From Cerina sp048266425 (lineage in GTDB: Bacteria > Bacteroidota > Bacteroidia > Flavobacteriales > Flavobacteriaceae): a DNA stretch of 64,000 nucleotides. The notes beneath the pieces were generated by a model. It had not been told where the DNA came from, ran no database searches, and was given only the letters and a program-made list of their open reading frames with translations. Below, piece by piece: positions 26,479 to 35,224 of this stretch; within the stretch, counting starts at the first letter, position 1; each line of letters begins with the position of its first letter. The translations under genes were made by a program, and so were the position numbers. The stretch lies in assembly GCA_048266425.1 (NCBI GenBank), contig JBLWZN010000018.1, forward strand, positions 15,191 through 79,190, written 5' to 3'.

Positions 26479-27291
26479 ATGTCTTATAATTTATTAAAAG
26501 GAAAAAAAGGGATAATATTTGGGGCCTTGGATGAGAATTCAATTGCATGGAAAACAGCGGTAAGGGTTCATGAAGAAGGAGGGACGTTCGTATTGACCAA
26601 TGCACCGATTGCCATGCGGATGGGACAAATTAAGGAATTGGCCCAAAAAACAGGATCGGAAATAATCCCTGCCGATGCAACTAGTGAAGAGGATTTGAAC
26701 AATTTGATTTCCAAATCAATGGAAATCCTGGGCGGAAAATTGGATTTTGTATTGCACTCCATCGGGATGTCCATCAACGTTCGCAAAGGACGGCACTATA
26801 CCGATCAAAACTATGAATTTACGGATAAGGGATGGGATGTCTCCGCCTTGTCCTTCCACAAAGTATTGCAGGGTCTTTATAAGGCAGATGCCATGAATCC
26901 ATGGGGCAGTATCGTCGCCCTTACCTATATGGCTGCCCAACGTGTTTTTCCCGATTATAATGACATGGCGGACAACAAGGCCTATTTGGAATCCATAGCC
27001 CGAAGTTTCGGCTATTTCTTTGGAAAGGAAAAGCAGGTCAGGGTAAATACCATTTCCCAATCCCCGACCCCGACTACGGCCGGACAAGGTGTAAAGGGAT
27101 TTGATGGCTTTATCAACTACGCGGACAAGATGTCGCCTCTTGGCAATGCTACCGCCCAAGATTGTGCCGATTATACCGTATCTTTGTTTTCGGACTTGAC
27201 AAAAAAGGTTACCATGCAAAATCTTTATCATGATGGAGGGTTCTCCAATATGGGGGTGAGCCAAGAAGTAATGGAAAAATTTTCTGAATAA
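26479..27291 (+). CDS. fabI: Enoyl-ACP reductase (NADH), SDR type
   Basis: The 270-residue protein is a divergent SDR of the FabI type: LKGKKGIIFGALDENSIAWKTA (cofactor loop), VLHSIGMSINVRKGRHYTD, LTYMAAQRVFPDYNDMADNKAYLESI with the catalytic Y-x6-K, and a C-terminal QNLYHDGGFSNMG. It reduces trans-2-enoyl-ACP in the last step of each fatty acid elongation cycle. It has its own promoter and terminator and stands alone. Confidence 0.95.
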   Translation: MSYNLLKGKKGIIFGALDENSIAWKTAVRVHEEGGTFVLTNAPIAMRMGQIKELAQKTGSEIIPADATSEEDLNNLISKSMEILGGKLDFVLHSIGMSINVRKGRHYTDQNYEFTDKGWDVSALSFHKVLQGLYKADAMNPWGSIVALTYMAAQRVFPDYNDMADNKAYLESIARSFGYFFGKEKQVRVNTISQSPTPTTAGQGVKGFDGFINYADKMSPLGNATAQDCADYTVSLFSDLTKKVTMQNLYHDGGFSNMGVSQEVMEKFSE

Positions 27292-27310
27292 CGATTGACA
27301 ATATTATTTT

Positions 27311-27340
27311 AAGCCATGCGCCACAAACGCATGGCTTTTA
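27311..27340 (+). terminator. Terminator of fabI
   Basis: AAGCCATGCG (27311-27320) pairs perfectly with CGCATGGCTT (27328-27337) around a 7-nt loop, followed by TTTATG. Confidence 0.8.
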
Positions 27341-27358
27341 TGTTTACGCCAAAATCCT

Positions 27359-28381
27359 ATGGACGTTTTTTTTTCTTTTATAGTTCCTGTGTACAACAGA
27401 CCCAATGAGATACGGGAGTTGTTGGACAGCTTTTTGGCTCAGGACTATAAGGAGGAATATGAAATAGTAATTGTGGAAGATGGCTCAACGATTGATTCGG
27501 AAAGTGAAATCGAGTCCTTTTCCGATCGTTTGAACATTACGTATTTAAAAAAGCCGAATTCAGGTCCGGGCGATTCGCGGAACTACGGAATGAGAAGGGC
27601 CAAGGGCAACTATTTTATTGTTCTTGATTCCGATTGCATCTTGCCACCCCATTATTTGTCAACGGTAGCCACATCGTTGAAAGGACAATTTGTACACTGT
27701 TTCGGCGGTCCGGATGCGGCCCACGCCTCGTTTAGCAATGTGCAAAAGGCCATTAACTATGCAATGACATCACTGTTGACAACGGGGGGAATTAGAGGTA
27801 GGAAGTCGGCCATTGATAAGTTTCAACCAAGAAGCTTTAATATGGGTATTTCCAAAATTGCTTTTGAGAAAACCCAAGGGTTCGGAAATATTCATCCAGG
27901 GGAAGATCCGGATCTAACTTTCCGTATTTGGGATGCCGGGTTTGAAACAAGGTTGATTCCTGAGGCTTTTGTCTATCACAAGAGACGGATAGATTGGAGG
28001 CGGTTTATGATTCAGGTAATCAAATTTGGAATGGTCAGGCCTATTTTAAATTTATGGCACCCAAAAACCGCCAAGCTCACCTATTGGTTTCCAACTTTGT
28101 TTTGCATTGGATTTTTGTTCTCCTGTTTTTTTTGGATTTTTGGACCAGATGCAATTCGCAGTTGGCCATTGATGGGATATCTGTTTTACTTTATGCTGGT
28201 CTTTGCCGACTCGTTCCTTAAAAATAAAAACTTGACCATAGCCTTATTGTCGATTTTGGCAGTTGTTATCCAATTTGTAGGCTATGGTACCGGTTTTTTA
28301 AAATCGAGCTTAATGTTGCATTTCTCCAAAAAAAATGTTTGGGATTTATTCCCTAAATTATTTTTTAGGCCTAATTTGTAG
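27359..28381 (+). CDS. Family 2 glycosyltransferase, membrane-anchored
   Basis: The 340-residue protein has a GT-A domain (FSFIVPVYNRPNEIRELLDSFLAQDY, IVEDGST, GPGDSRNYGMRRAKGNYFIVLDSDC with the DxD metal site, GEDPDLTFRIWDAGF) followed by about three C-terminal membrane helices (residues 240-310). Such enzymes transfer sugars for polysaccharide, glycolipid or protein glycosylation at the inner membrane; substrate unknown. It lies directly after the fabI terminator on the same strand. Confidence 0.92.
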   Translation: MDVFFSFIVPVYNRPNEIRELLDSFLAQDYKEEYEIVIVEDGSTIDSESEIESFSDRLNITYLKKPNSGPGDSRNYGMRRAKGNYFIVLDSDCILPPHYLSTVATSLKGQFVHCFGGPDAAHASFSNVQKAINYAMTSLLTTGGIRGRKSAIDKFQPRSFNMGISKIAFEKTQGFGNIHPGEDPDLTFRIWDAGFETRLIPEAFVYHKRRIDWRRFMIQVIKFGMVRPILNLWHPKTAKLTYWFPTLFCIGFLFSCFFWIFGPDAIRSWPLMGYLFYFMLVFADSFLKNKNLTIALLSILAVVIQFVGYGTGFLKSSLMLHFSKKNVWDLFPKLFFRPNL

Positions 28382-28577
28382 TGGGTAAAAAGGTAATTAA
28401 CTAGTATCCGCCCATATAGTAAGGTGACCGAACTGGGGGAGTTCAAGAATAAAGCTTGCAACGATTTGAAAACCTGTGCGCCTGTACCATAAACTGGGCG
28501 ATATAGTCCTTAAATCGACAGAATGCAGTTATCGAAACGTATGGACGGGCACACTGTAACGAATTGAAAGAGTTTAA

Positions 28578-29543
28578 ATGAATTCAGGAATAAAAAATAG
28601 GGCAAACGGATGGAATAAAAGAAAGGTGAAAGTTTTTTCATTCTTTTTGGGGTGTTCTGCCCTGCTTTGGTTTATCAGCAATCTCTCGGAAACGTACGTT
28701 AGCAACTCTACATTTAAATTGGAATATACCCATGTACCGGACAGCCTGACTTTGGAACACGCTTCAAAAGACAGGATCGAGGTGCAATTAAGGGCCCGTG
28801 GTTTTCAATTTCTGGGATTTAGTTTTCGGCCAAAAAAAATAGACATCGACCTTTCCCAAGTAAAAAAAGGGGGAGACCGGTATTATATTCCGGAATACGT
28901 GTACAAGAACCAAATAGAAAGGAAGTTGCCACTCTCCATTACGTTGTTGAATTTGGACACAAGTGATACTTTGTTTTTTGATTTTCACAAATTGTATACT
29001 AAGGTAGTCCCGGTTTATTCCAAAGTTAAAATTGATCTGGAACAAAATTATTTACTCGATGGAAAGTTGACCATTTTCCCGGATTCCATTGCTGTTAAAG
29101 GTCCAAGTAAGGAATTGGATACAATAACGGGGGTCTGGACAGAGCCTAGCGAACTGAAAGGAGTAAATGCCGATTTTTCAATAAATGTGCCGTTACATAA
29201 GTTCAAGGCCTTGAAGCACACCACTTTTTCTTCCGATTCGGTCAGTATATCAGCAACGGTATATCGCTTTTCGGAAAAAATAATCGATGTTGCCGTTGAG
29301 GTTGTGAACCTACCGGAGGATGTAGAGATCAAAACATTTCCAGACAAGGTGCCCGTGTTGTGCAGGGGGAAATTAGATCAATTGAAGAACTTGAATCCGA
29401 TGGATTTTAAACTTGTTGTAAACTACGATTCAATTAAGGAGGAGGGGGACGCCACATTAAACTTGGTGTTGAAAAAAATACCGGATAATATCCAAAGTGC
29501 CCTTCCCCTAGAAAAGAAGGTGGAATATATACTTAAGAAATAA
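28578..29543 (+). CDS. YbbR-domain protein
   Basis: The 321-residue protein has one N-terminal membrane anchor (VKVFSFFLGCSALLWFISNLSE) and repeated YbbR-like beta domains; LLDGKLTIFPDSIAVKGPSKELDTITGVWTE is the characteristic repeat segment. In Firmicutes, YbbR/CdaR regulates the diadenylate cyclase CdaA, but no cyclase is adjacent here. In Bacteroidota such proteins often stand before coaE, as here, 345 bp upstream. Function in this lineage is unproven. Confidence 0.85.
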   Translation: MNSGIKNRANGWNKRKVKVFSFFLGCSALLWFISNLSETYVSNSTFKLEYTHVPDSLTLEHASKDRIEVQLRARGFQFLGFSFRPKKIDIDLSQVKKGGDRYYIPEYVYKNQIERKLPLSITLLNLDTSDTLFFDFHKLYTKVVPVYSKVKIDLEQNYLLDGKLTIFPDSIAVKGPSKELDTITGVWTEPSELKGVNADFSINVPLHKFKALKHTTFSSDSVSISATVYRFSEKIIDVAVEVVNLPEDVEIKTFPDKVPVLCRGKLDQLKNLNPMDFKLVVNYDSIKEEGDATLNLVLKKIPDNIQSALPLEKKVEYILKK

Positions 29544-29888
29544 GGACCGGGCCCATGAACCGCGAACCATTAATCTGGAGCCAAGTATTCGGAGTCAAGA
29601 ATCAAGAGCCAAGTCACTTATGGGAACCCGTGGCCGGGAATGTGAACCTTGCCTAACCTGGTTGGATTAGTTTATGAGTTTATAAAAAGACTAATTATTG
29701 ATAATCAGTTGTTTAAGATGCGTGTATGATGATAGGACCAAGAGCCAAAATAAGGCATGGTACATTTCATAAATTAGGAACAAAAGTAAATGTAGTCACT
29801 TTTTCTTTTGTCTTTTCTCTTTGTTCCCTTTTCTTTTGTCTCATTTCTATGTTCTCTTTTTTAAGCAATTAATTTAAAATATATACTT
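29544..29888. repeat. Intergenic region with degenerate CAAGA-type repeats
   Basis: 345 bp before coaE. It holds a degenerate repeat vocabulary (GAGCCAAGTATTCGG, GAGTCAAGAATCAAGAGCCAAG near 29577-29612; GGACCAAGAGCCAAAAT near 29736) and a pyrimidine-rich TCTTTTGTCTTTTCTCTTTGTTCCC tract at 29803-29862. Related words recur at 38700-38760 and 59480-59540. Confidence 0.5.
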
Positions 29889-30470
29889 GTGAAGGTTATC
29901 GGGCTTACGGGAGGCATAGGAAGTGGAAAATCGACGGTATGCCGAATGTTCCGGGATTTAGGTGTACCGGTATATGATTCGGACAAAGAGGCGAAGTTGT
30001 TGATGCAAAACTCACGGGAAATCCGCGCTGGCCTGGAAGCTCTTTTTGGGAAAGAGGCATTTATTGGGGATATTTTGAATCGAGAATTAATCGCCAACAA
30101 GGTGTTTACCGATAAAAGTTTATTGCAACAACTTAACCGTTTGGTTCATCCAGTGGTCCGCCAGCATTTTTTGTCTTGGCAAAAGAAACAGACATTTCCC
30201 TATGTTGTTCAAGAAGCGGCCATTATCTTTGAGAATGGCTCACATTCCAACTATGACAAGATCATTTTGGTTACCGCCCCAAAGGAAATTCGGATAAAAA
30301 GGGTCATGTTAAGGGATGGAAGCACCAGGAAGAACATCCTGGATAGAATGAAAAACCAATGGACCGATCGTCAAAAGAGAAAACTTTCGGATTTTGTGAT
30401 AATTAACGTGAATTTGGAAGATACAAAGATAAAAGTTGAGCAAATTCACAGTGAGATTCTAAAAGATTAG
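29889..30470 (+). CDS. coaE: Dephospho-CoA kinase
   Basis: The 193-residue enzyme phosphorylates dephospho-CoA in the last step of CoA synthesis. It has the P-loop GLTGGIGSGKSTVCRMF, the FRDLGVPVYDSDKEAKLLM segment, VVQEAAIIFENG and the late VTAPKEIRIKRVMLRDG. The start is GTG at 29889; length is normal. It is followed after 79 bp by the RprX-like kinase, an order common in Bacteroidota. Confidence 0.96.
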   Translation: MKVIGLTGGIGSGKSTVCRMFRDLGVPVYDSDKEAKLLMQNSREIRAGLEALFGKEAFIGDILNRELIANKVFTDKSLLQQLNRLVHPVVRQHFLSWQKKQTFPYVVQEAAIIFENGSHSNYDKIILVTAPKEIRIKRVMLRDGSTRKNILDRMKNQWTDRQKRKLSDFVIINVNLEDTKIKVEQIHSEILKD

Positions 30471-30542
30471 CAATTTCAACTCAAATTTTAACATTTTTGT
30501 TAAGGTTTGGTTAAATGCACGACCCCCTAAATGTTAAATTTC

Positions 30543-30550
30543 TAATTTTG
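30543..30550 (+). promoter_or_regulatory. Possible -7 element before the RprX-like kinase gene
   Basis: TAATTTTG matches TAnnTTTG but ends only 5 bp before the ATG at 30556, implying a nearly leaderless mRNA. The GTG at 30550 lies within it, so the ATG is the better start. Confidence 0.35.
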
Positions 30551-30555
30551 TGCCA

Positions 30556-32139
30556 ATGAATAAGAAGTTGTTCGCTCTTCTGGTTATTCTAATGAGCTTG
30601 TCCCTAATCGGGATAATTTTTGTCCAAGGCTATTGGATTAAAAAATCGGTTCAGGATAAGGAAGAACAGTTTTCCAATGCGGTTTCCGATGTGCTCAACA
30701 AAGTTACCGATAAGATTGAAAACAGGGAGATTAAGGAATATTCAGACAAGTATTTTAATTTAGTTGACAGTATAGGTAGCCCGAAGGTATCCCACCTTAA
30801 AAATTTCTCATTTGTAGATCGGGATGAAAATTCAAATGAGATCATGTTTTACTCCCATGGTATATTGGAGGAGGATTACAACATAGCCTCCACGTTCTTT
30901 GACAATGACAACAAGGATACCGATAGCACTACTATAAAGAACTTTACGAGCAAAAGGACCAAGATTATTTATAAGGAAGACTATGATCTGGACGGAAAAA
31001 GATACAAACTAAGTCCAATACAAAGATTTGAAAAAATAAGCGAGCTATCCAAAACGGAAAAGTTTGCGTTCGATGATGTCTTGAGGGAATTCGCCCAGAA
31101 AAGACCTTTGCATAAACGGGTGTCCAAGCAAGAACTGGAACTATTGCTGGGCAGGGAACTTAAAAACAGGGGAATAGACATAGACTATGAATACGGGATC
31201 TACAGTAGGGGACTGCCGACAAAAGTAAGGTCTGCCGGTTTTAAAATAGGGGGATCGACCGTTTATAAAGCGCCCATTTTTAAGGACAGTGATGGAATAA
31301 GTGATTTTTCACTTTTGGTCAATTTTCCCAAAAAGAAAATATTCCTGATCAATTCCATATTGGGTATGGCCATTTTATCCCTGTTGTTCACCCTGGTTAT
31401 TATGGTGGCCTATGCGGGTGCCATTTATCAATTGATTAGGCAAAAACAGATCTCCGAGATTAAGTCGGACTTTATCAACAATATGACCCATGAGTTCAAA
31501 ACTCCGATTGCCACTATAAATCTTGCAGTCGAGGCCATTCGGAATCCAAAAATAATTGGCGACCAGGAGAAGGTAATGAGGTATTTGCAAATGATCAAGG
31601 ACGAGAATAAACGGATGCATGCACAGGTGGAGAATGTGCTTCGAATATCAAAGTTGGAAAAAAACCAGCTGGATATTAGCAAGGATAGGGTTAACGTACA
31701 TGAAATAATAGAGGACGCCATAACCCATGTTAATTTAATTGTTGCAGATAGGGGAGGATATATTAAAACCCACATGGATGCCCATAGATCGGAAGTGTTG
31801 GCCAATGAGATGCACCTCACCAACGTAATTGTGAATATTTTGGACAATGCCATTAAATATTCACCCGAAGCCCCTAAAATTGATGTTTTTACCGAACAGG
31901 CCAAGAATTATATAGTGATAAAGATACAGGATCAAGGTGCTGGCATGAGCAAGGGGGTCCTAAAAAAAGTTTTTGAAAAATTTTATAGGGAACATACTGG
32001 GGATATACATAACGTAAAAGGTCACGGTTTAGGTTTGTCCTATGTAAAAAGAATTGTTGATGATCATCAAGGCGATGTGTATGCCGAGAGTGAAAAGGGG
32101 AAAGGCAGTACCTTTTATATAAAACTACCTTTAATTTAA
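30556..32139 (+). CDS. Sensor histidine kinase, RprX-like
   Basis: The 527-residue kinase (start ATG at 30556) has an N-terminal membrane helix (LFALLVILMSLSLIGIIFVQGYW), a periplasmic sensor of about 230 residues, a second helix near residue 270-290 (GMAILSLLFTLVIMVAYAGAI), HisKA with the phosphoacceptor in NNMTHEFKTPIATI, and HATPase with N-box VIVNILDNAIKYS and G-boxes DQGAGMS and GHGLGLSYVKRI. It is followed 6 bp later by its regulator. The closest characterised relative by architecture and context is Bacteroides RprX; signal unknown. Confidence 0.92.
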   Translation: MNKKLFALLVILMSLSLIGIIFVQGYWIKKSVQDKEEQFSNAVSDVLNKVTDKIENREIKEYSDKYFNLVDSIGSPKVSHLKNFSFVDRDENSNEIMFYSHGILEEDYNIASTFFDNDNKDTDSTTIKNFTSKRTKIIYKEDYDLDGKRYKLSPIQRFEKISELSKTEKFAFDDVLREFAQKRPLHKRVSKQELELLLGRELKNRGIDIDYEYGIYSRGLPTKVRSAGFKIGGSTVYKAPIFKDSDGISDFSLLVNFPKKKIFLINSILGMAILSLLFTLVIMVAYAGAIYQLIRQKQISEIKSDFINNMTHEFKTPIATINLAVEAIRNPKIIGDQEKVMRYLQMIKDENKRMHAQVENVLRISKLEKNQLDISKDRVNVHEIIEDAITHVNLIVADRGGYIKTHMDAHRSEVLANEMHLTNVIVNILDNAIKYSPEAPKIDVFTEQAKNYIVIKIQDQGAGMSKGVLKKVFEKFYREHTGDIHNVKGHGLGLSYVKRIVDDHQGDVYAESEKGKGSTFYIKLPLI

Positions 32140-32145
32140 TAAATT

Positions 32146-32862
32146 ATGGAAACAGTAAATAAGAAAATACTTTTGGTGGAAGATGATCCCAATTTTGGGA
32201 TTGTCCTAAAGGATTATTTGGCCATGAACGACTTTGATGTTGTTTTGGCCAAAAATGGAATGGAGGGGTTTGAAAAATTTAAAAAAGATAACTTTGACAT
32301 TTGTATATTGGACGTAATGATGCCCTACAAGGACGGCTTTACCTTGGCCAGGGAAATCCGGGAAAAGAATGAAAATGTCCCCATAGTATTCCTAACCGCT
32401 AAAACCATGAAGGAAGATGTGCTTAAGGGATATAAAGCGGGAGCTGACGATTATTTGAACAAACCTTTCGATTCCGAAGTTCTTTTGGTGAAACTAAGGG
32501 CTATTCTTCAAAGAAAGGCTTCCAATACTTTGGCGGACAGTAAGAAATTTGAATTTAAAATTGGGAATTTCCATTTAAATTCCAAGTTGCGCTTTCTTAA
32601 ATATAAAGATGAGGAAGCTATAAAGTTGTCTCCAAAGGAAAATGAACTGTTGCGTCTTTTGGCACTACATGAAAATGACTTGATGCCAAGGGAGTTGGCG
32701 CTTACCAAAATATGGAGGGACGATAATTATTTTACCTCAAGAAGTATGGACGTGTATATCGCCAAACTTCGTAAATATCTTAAAGTGGACGATACCGTTG
32801 AAATTCTCAACATCCATGGGGAAGGATTTAGGCTGCTGGTGAAAACGGATGAAATGAATTAA
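32146..32862 (+). CDS. OmpR-family response regulator, RprY-like
   Basis: The 238-residue protein has a complete receiver (ILLVEDDPNFG, phosphoacceptor Asp in CILDVMMPYKDGF, VFLTAK, DDYLNKPFDSEVL) and a winged-helix DNA-binding domain (LSPKENELLRLLALHENDLMPRELAL, SRSMDVYIAKLRKYLKVDD, IHGEGFRLLV). It is coexpressed with the kinase 6 bp upstream. The pair resembles RprXY of Bacteroides. A bidirectional terminator follows. Confidence 0.94.
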   Translation: METVNKKILLVEDDPNFGIVLKDYLAMNDFDVVLAKNGMEGFEKFKKDNFDICILDVMMPYKDGFTLAREIREKNENVPIVFLTAKTMKEDVLKGYKAGADDYLNKPFDSEVLLVKLRAILQRKASNTLADSKKFEFKIGNFHLNSKLRFLKYKDEEAIKLSPKENELLRLLALHENDLMPRELALTKIWRDDNYFTSRSMDVYIAKLRKYLKVDDTVEILNIHGEGFRLLVKTDEMN

Positions 32863-32880
32863 AAAAATGCTTTGAATTAA

Positions 32881-32910
32881 AAAAGGGGTTCGTGATGCGA
32901 ACCCTTTTTT
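32881..32910. terminator. Bidirectional terminator between RprY-like and gluconokinase genes
   Basis: GGGTTCG (32886-32892) pairs with CGAACCC (32898-32904), with A-tract before and T-tract after, between convergent genes. It touches the last bases of the gluconokinase gene. Confidence 0.75.
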
Positions 32911-33418
32911 ATTTTTTGGCATCCATTTTAGGATTTTTTTTCAGGATTTCCTCCACGATGGCTTCCGGTGATTTTGAAATGGATATAACTAAAGCATGTT
33001 TTGGGATTTCCAAGGCATCAAATTGCGATCGCAGTAGGGATGGAGGCATATAGTGCCCTTTTCTTTCTTCCATTCGTCCATGGATCAATTCGAAAGATCC
33101 ATGTAGATATACCCACACTACATTTTTTTCAATACCGTTGTCCAAAATCCTTCGATACGATACTTTAAGGGCAGAACAGGCAATAATTCCCCCTTTTTTT
33201 AAATTTTTCTTTGCCAGGGCGTTCAGGGTTAATAGCCATCCATGACGGTCATCATCGTTCAAGGGGATACCCGCTTCCATTTTTTTGATATTGGAATCGG
33301 GATGAAAATCATCCCCATCAAAAAACGGGATATCCAACGCTTTGGCCAGCAATTTCCCAACTGTGGTCTTACCGCAACCAGAAACGCCCATAATGTAAAA
33401 AACAGGTGTATTATCCAT
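32909..33418 (-). CDS. gntK: Gluconokinase
   Basis: The 169-residue kinase has the P-loop MGVSGCGKTTVGKLLA, DGDDFHPDSNIKKMEAGIPLNDDDRHGWL and the CSALKVSYRRIL segment typical of GntK/IdnK gluconokinases, which phosphorylate D-gluconate to 6-phosphogluconate for the pentose phosphate or Entner-Doudoroff pathway. It overlaps miaA by 8 bp at the end of a four-gene operon, and no gluconate transporter lies near. Confidence 0.92.
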   Translation of the reverse strand: MDNTPVFYIMGVSGCGKTTVGKLLAKALDIPFFDGDDFHPDSNIKKMEAGIPLNDDDRHGWLLTLNALAKKNLKKGGIIACSALKVSYRRILDNGIEKNVVWVYLHGSFELIHGRMEERKGHYMPPSLLRSQFDALEIPKHALVISISKSPEAIVEEILKKNPKMDAKK

Positions 33419-34343
33419 TGATTTTAGGTTTAAGATCCAACGTATTTTTTATCTTATCCATTAGTAACGGGGTAGGGTCGTCATAAGCTACCCATAAAAT
33501 ATCTTTGTTCTTTCTATACCAGGTTAGCTGCCTTTTTGCAAATCTTCGGGTATTCTTTTTAATTTCCGATATTGCCGTAGATAGATCATGTTCCCCATCA
33601 AAATAGGCAAAAAGTTCCTTGTAGCCAACGGTTTGGAGCGCATTTAGTGCATGGTGTTCCTTTAGGGATTGAGCTTCCTCCAACAATCCCTGTTGCATCA
33701 TTTGGTCAACCCTTTGGTTTATGCGGCCATAAATCACATCTCGACCAGCGGAGATGCCTATGGTAAGTGTCTCAAAGGAACGTTTGGGGATGTTCTTGTT
33801 CAAAAAAGAAGAATATGGTTTTCCGGTACCGATGGAGACTTCCAAGGCTCGGATCAAACGATGAGGATTGTCCATATCTACTTGGTCTGCATAGGATGGG
33901 TCTAATTCCTGTAATTTATGTTGAAGTTCTTGTATCCCCTTTTCCTTGAAAATGATATTGAGCTCCTGCCTGATCGATGGGTCCACCTTTGGAAATTTAT
34001 CAAGACCATTTATCACGGCATCTACGTAGAGACCGCTGCCGCCAACCATGACAACAATATCTTTATCCATGTACAATTTTTCGAGTAGACTTAATGCGTC
34101 CCTTTCAAAATCCCCAACGGAGTAATCTTCAAAAATGCTTTTATGTTGAATGAAATGATGGATAATCATTTCCAATTCGTCCTTTGAAGGAACGGCAGTG
34201 CCTATGGACATTTCCTTGTAAAACTGACGGGAGTCTGCAGAGATGATCTCGGTATCAAAATATTGGGCTACGGCAATGGCCAGGTTAGTTTTTCCTATAG
34301 CTGTTGGCCCAACGATGCAGATGAGTTTTTTTTTGGCCATCAT
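33411..34343 (-). CDS. miaA: tRNA dimethylallyltransferase
   Basis: The enzyme transfers a dimethylallyl group to A37 of tRNAs reading UNN codons. It has the P-loop VGPTAIGKTNLAIAVA, the ISADSRQFYKEMSIGTA motif, GGSGLYVDAVINGLD, and the late LQTVGYKELFAYFDGE and RRFAKRQLTWYRK. I chose the ATG at 34343, whose bases overlap the channel gene stop as ATGA; a second ATG follows immediately and an upstream ATG at 34358 adds five residues. About 310 residues, normal for MiaA. Confidence 0.95.
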   Translation of the reverse strand: MMAKKKLICIVGPTAIGKTNLAIAVAQYFDTEIISADSRQFYKEMSIGTAVPSKDELEMIIHHFIQHKSIFEDYSVGDFERDALSLLEKLYMDKDIVVMVGGSGLYVDAVINGLDKFPKVDPSIRQELNIIFKEKGIQELQHKLQELDPSYADQVDMDNPHRLIRALEVSIGTGKPYSSFLNKNIPKRSFETLTIGISAGRDVIYGRINQRVDQMMQQGLLEEAQSLKEHHALNALQTVGYKELFAYFDGEHDLSTAISEIKKNTRRFAKRQLTWYRKNKDILWVAYDDPTPLLMDKIKNTLDLKPKING

Positions 34344-35224
34344 AAGTTGCTTCCACAATTATAACAGTAAATGGCGTCGTCCCTATGGCCCTCATAAGAG
34401 CAATTGGGGCAAGATTGGGTATTTACATGGACAAAATGATTCTCACCCAACTTAGGTTTTTTGTTATCCGACTTGCCGAATTCCATTGTCACAATTCCAG
34501 TAGGCACGGCGATAATACCATAACCCAAAAGCATAATTACGGTTGCGATCATCTGCCCCGGAAGGGTCTGGGGGGCAATATCCCCATATCCAACCGTGGT
34601 CAAGGTCACAATGGTCCAGTAAATACTTGCCGGAATACTTGTGAATCCTGTTTCTTGCACATTTCCTTCGATCAAATACATAAGTGTTCCCAGAATTACG
34701 GACAAAATGAGGACCACATAAAGAAAGACGGATATTTTGGTTCGGCTGGCCTTTAGCGCCCGGACAAGCTGGGAGGCTTCCCCTAAAAATCGGACCAGTT
34801 TTAAAATCCGAAAAATACGCAATAACCTTAAAGCCCGTAATGCCAACAAGGCCTGTGATCCGGCTAAAATATAAGAAAGATATAGTGGTATGGTGGAAAC
34901 AAAATCTATGATTCCATAAAAACTGAATATATACTTGGAAGGTTTGCCAATGCACACAATGCGGGCGATGTACTCGATAGTAAAAAAAATAGTGATTATC
35001 CACTCCAAGGCCAACAAGAAACCATGGTACTTTTCGTCTATTCCCTTAACACTTTCCAGCATAACCAAGATTACGCTAATAAGGATAAGAATGATCAATA
35101 CAAGATCGAACCACTTCCCCATAGGGGTGTCCGCCTCGTAGATTATCTCATGGAGTCTTTCCTTCCAGTTTGGAGGTACCTTAAGTCTTTCCTTCCAGTT
35201 TGAAGTTGCTTTTTTGTTTTTCAA
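34340..35224 (-). CDS. Voltage-gated-type potassium channel with C-terminal zinc ribbon
   Basis: The 294-residue protein has six membrane segments: S1-S3 (about 40-130), an S4 with regularly spaced Arg (ALRALRLLRIFRILKLVRFL) and a pore with the K+ selectivity filter in TLTTVGYGDIAP. The cytoplasmic end has a Cys4 zinc ribbon (CPNCSYEGHRDDAIYCYNC). The start is TTG at 35224, overlapping the previous stop as TTGA. NWKERL occurs twice, ten residues apart, at residues 9-14 and 19-24, from a 30-bp tandem duplication. Situated in an operon with exonuclease, miaA and gntK. Confidence 0.92.
   Translation of the reverse strand: MKNKKATSNWKERLKVPPNWKERLHEIIYEADTPMGKWFDLVLIILILISVILVMLESVKGIDEKYHGFLLALEWIITIFFTIEYIARIVCIGKPSKYIFSFYGIIDFVSTIPLYLSYILAGSQALLALRALRLLRIFRILKLVRFLGEASQLVRALKASRTKISVFLYVVLILSVILGTLMYLIEGNVQETGFTSIPASIYWTIVTLTTVGYGDIAPQTLPGQMIATVIMLLGYGIIAVPTGIVTMEFGKSDNKKPKLGENHFVHVNTQSCPNCSYEGHRDDAIYCYNCGSNL
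35152..35201 (-). repeat. 30-bp tandem duplication inside the channel gene
   Basis: On the minus strand 19 identical bases encoding NWKERL (CAAACTGGAAGGAAAGACT) occur twice with a 30-nt period. The copies differ just outside this block, so the duplication is not brand new or is partial. Confidence 0.8.

Noticed and set aside
26716..27264. 182-codon open frame antisense to fabI
   Set aside because: The opposite strand encodes a clear FabI with catalytic residues; the antisense frame has no family features.
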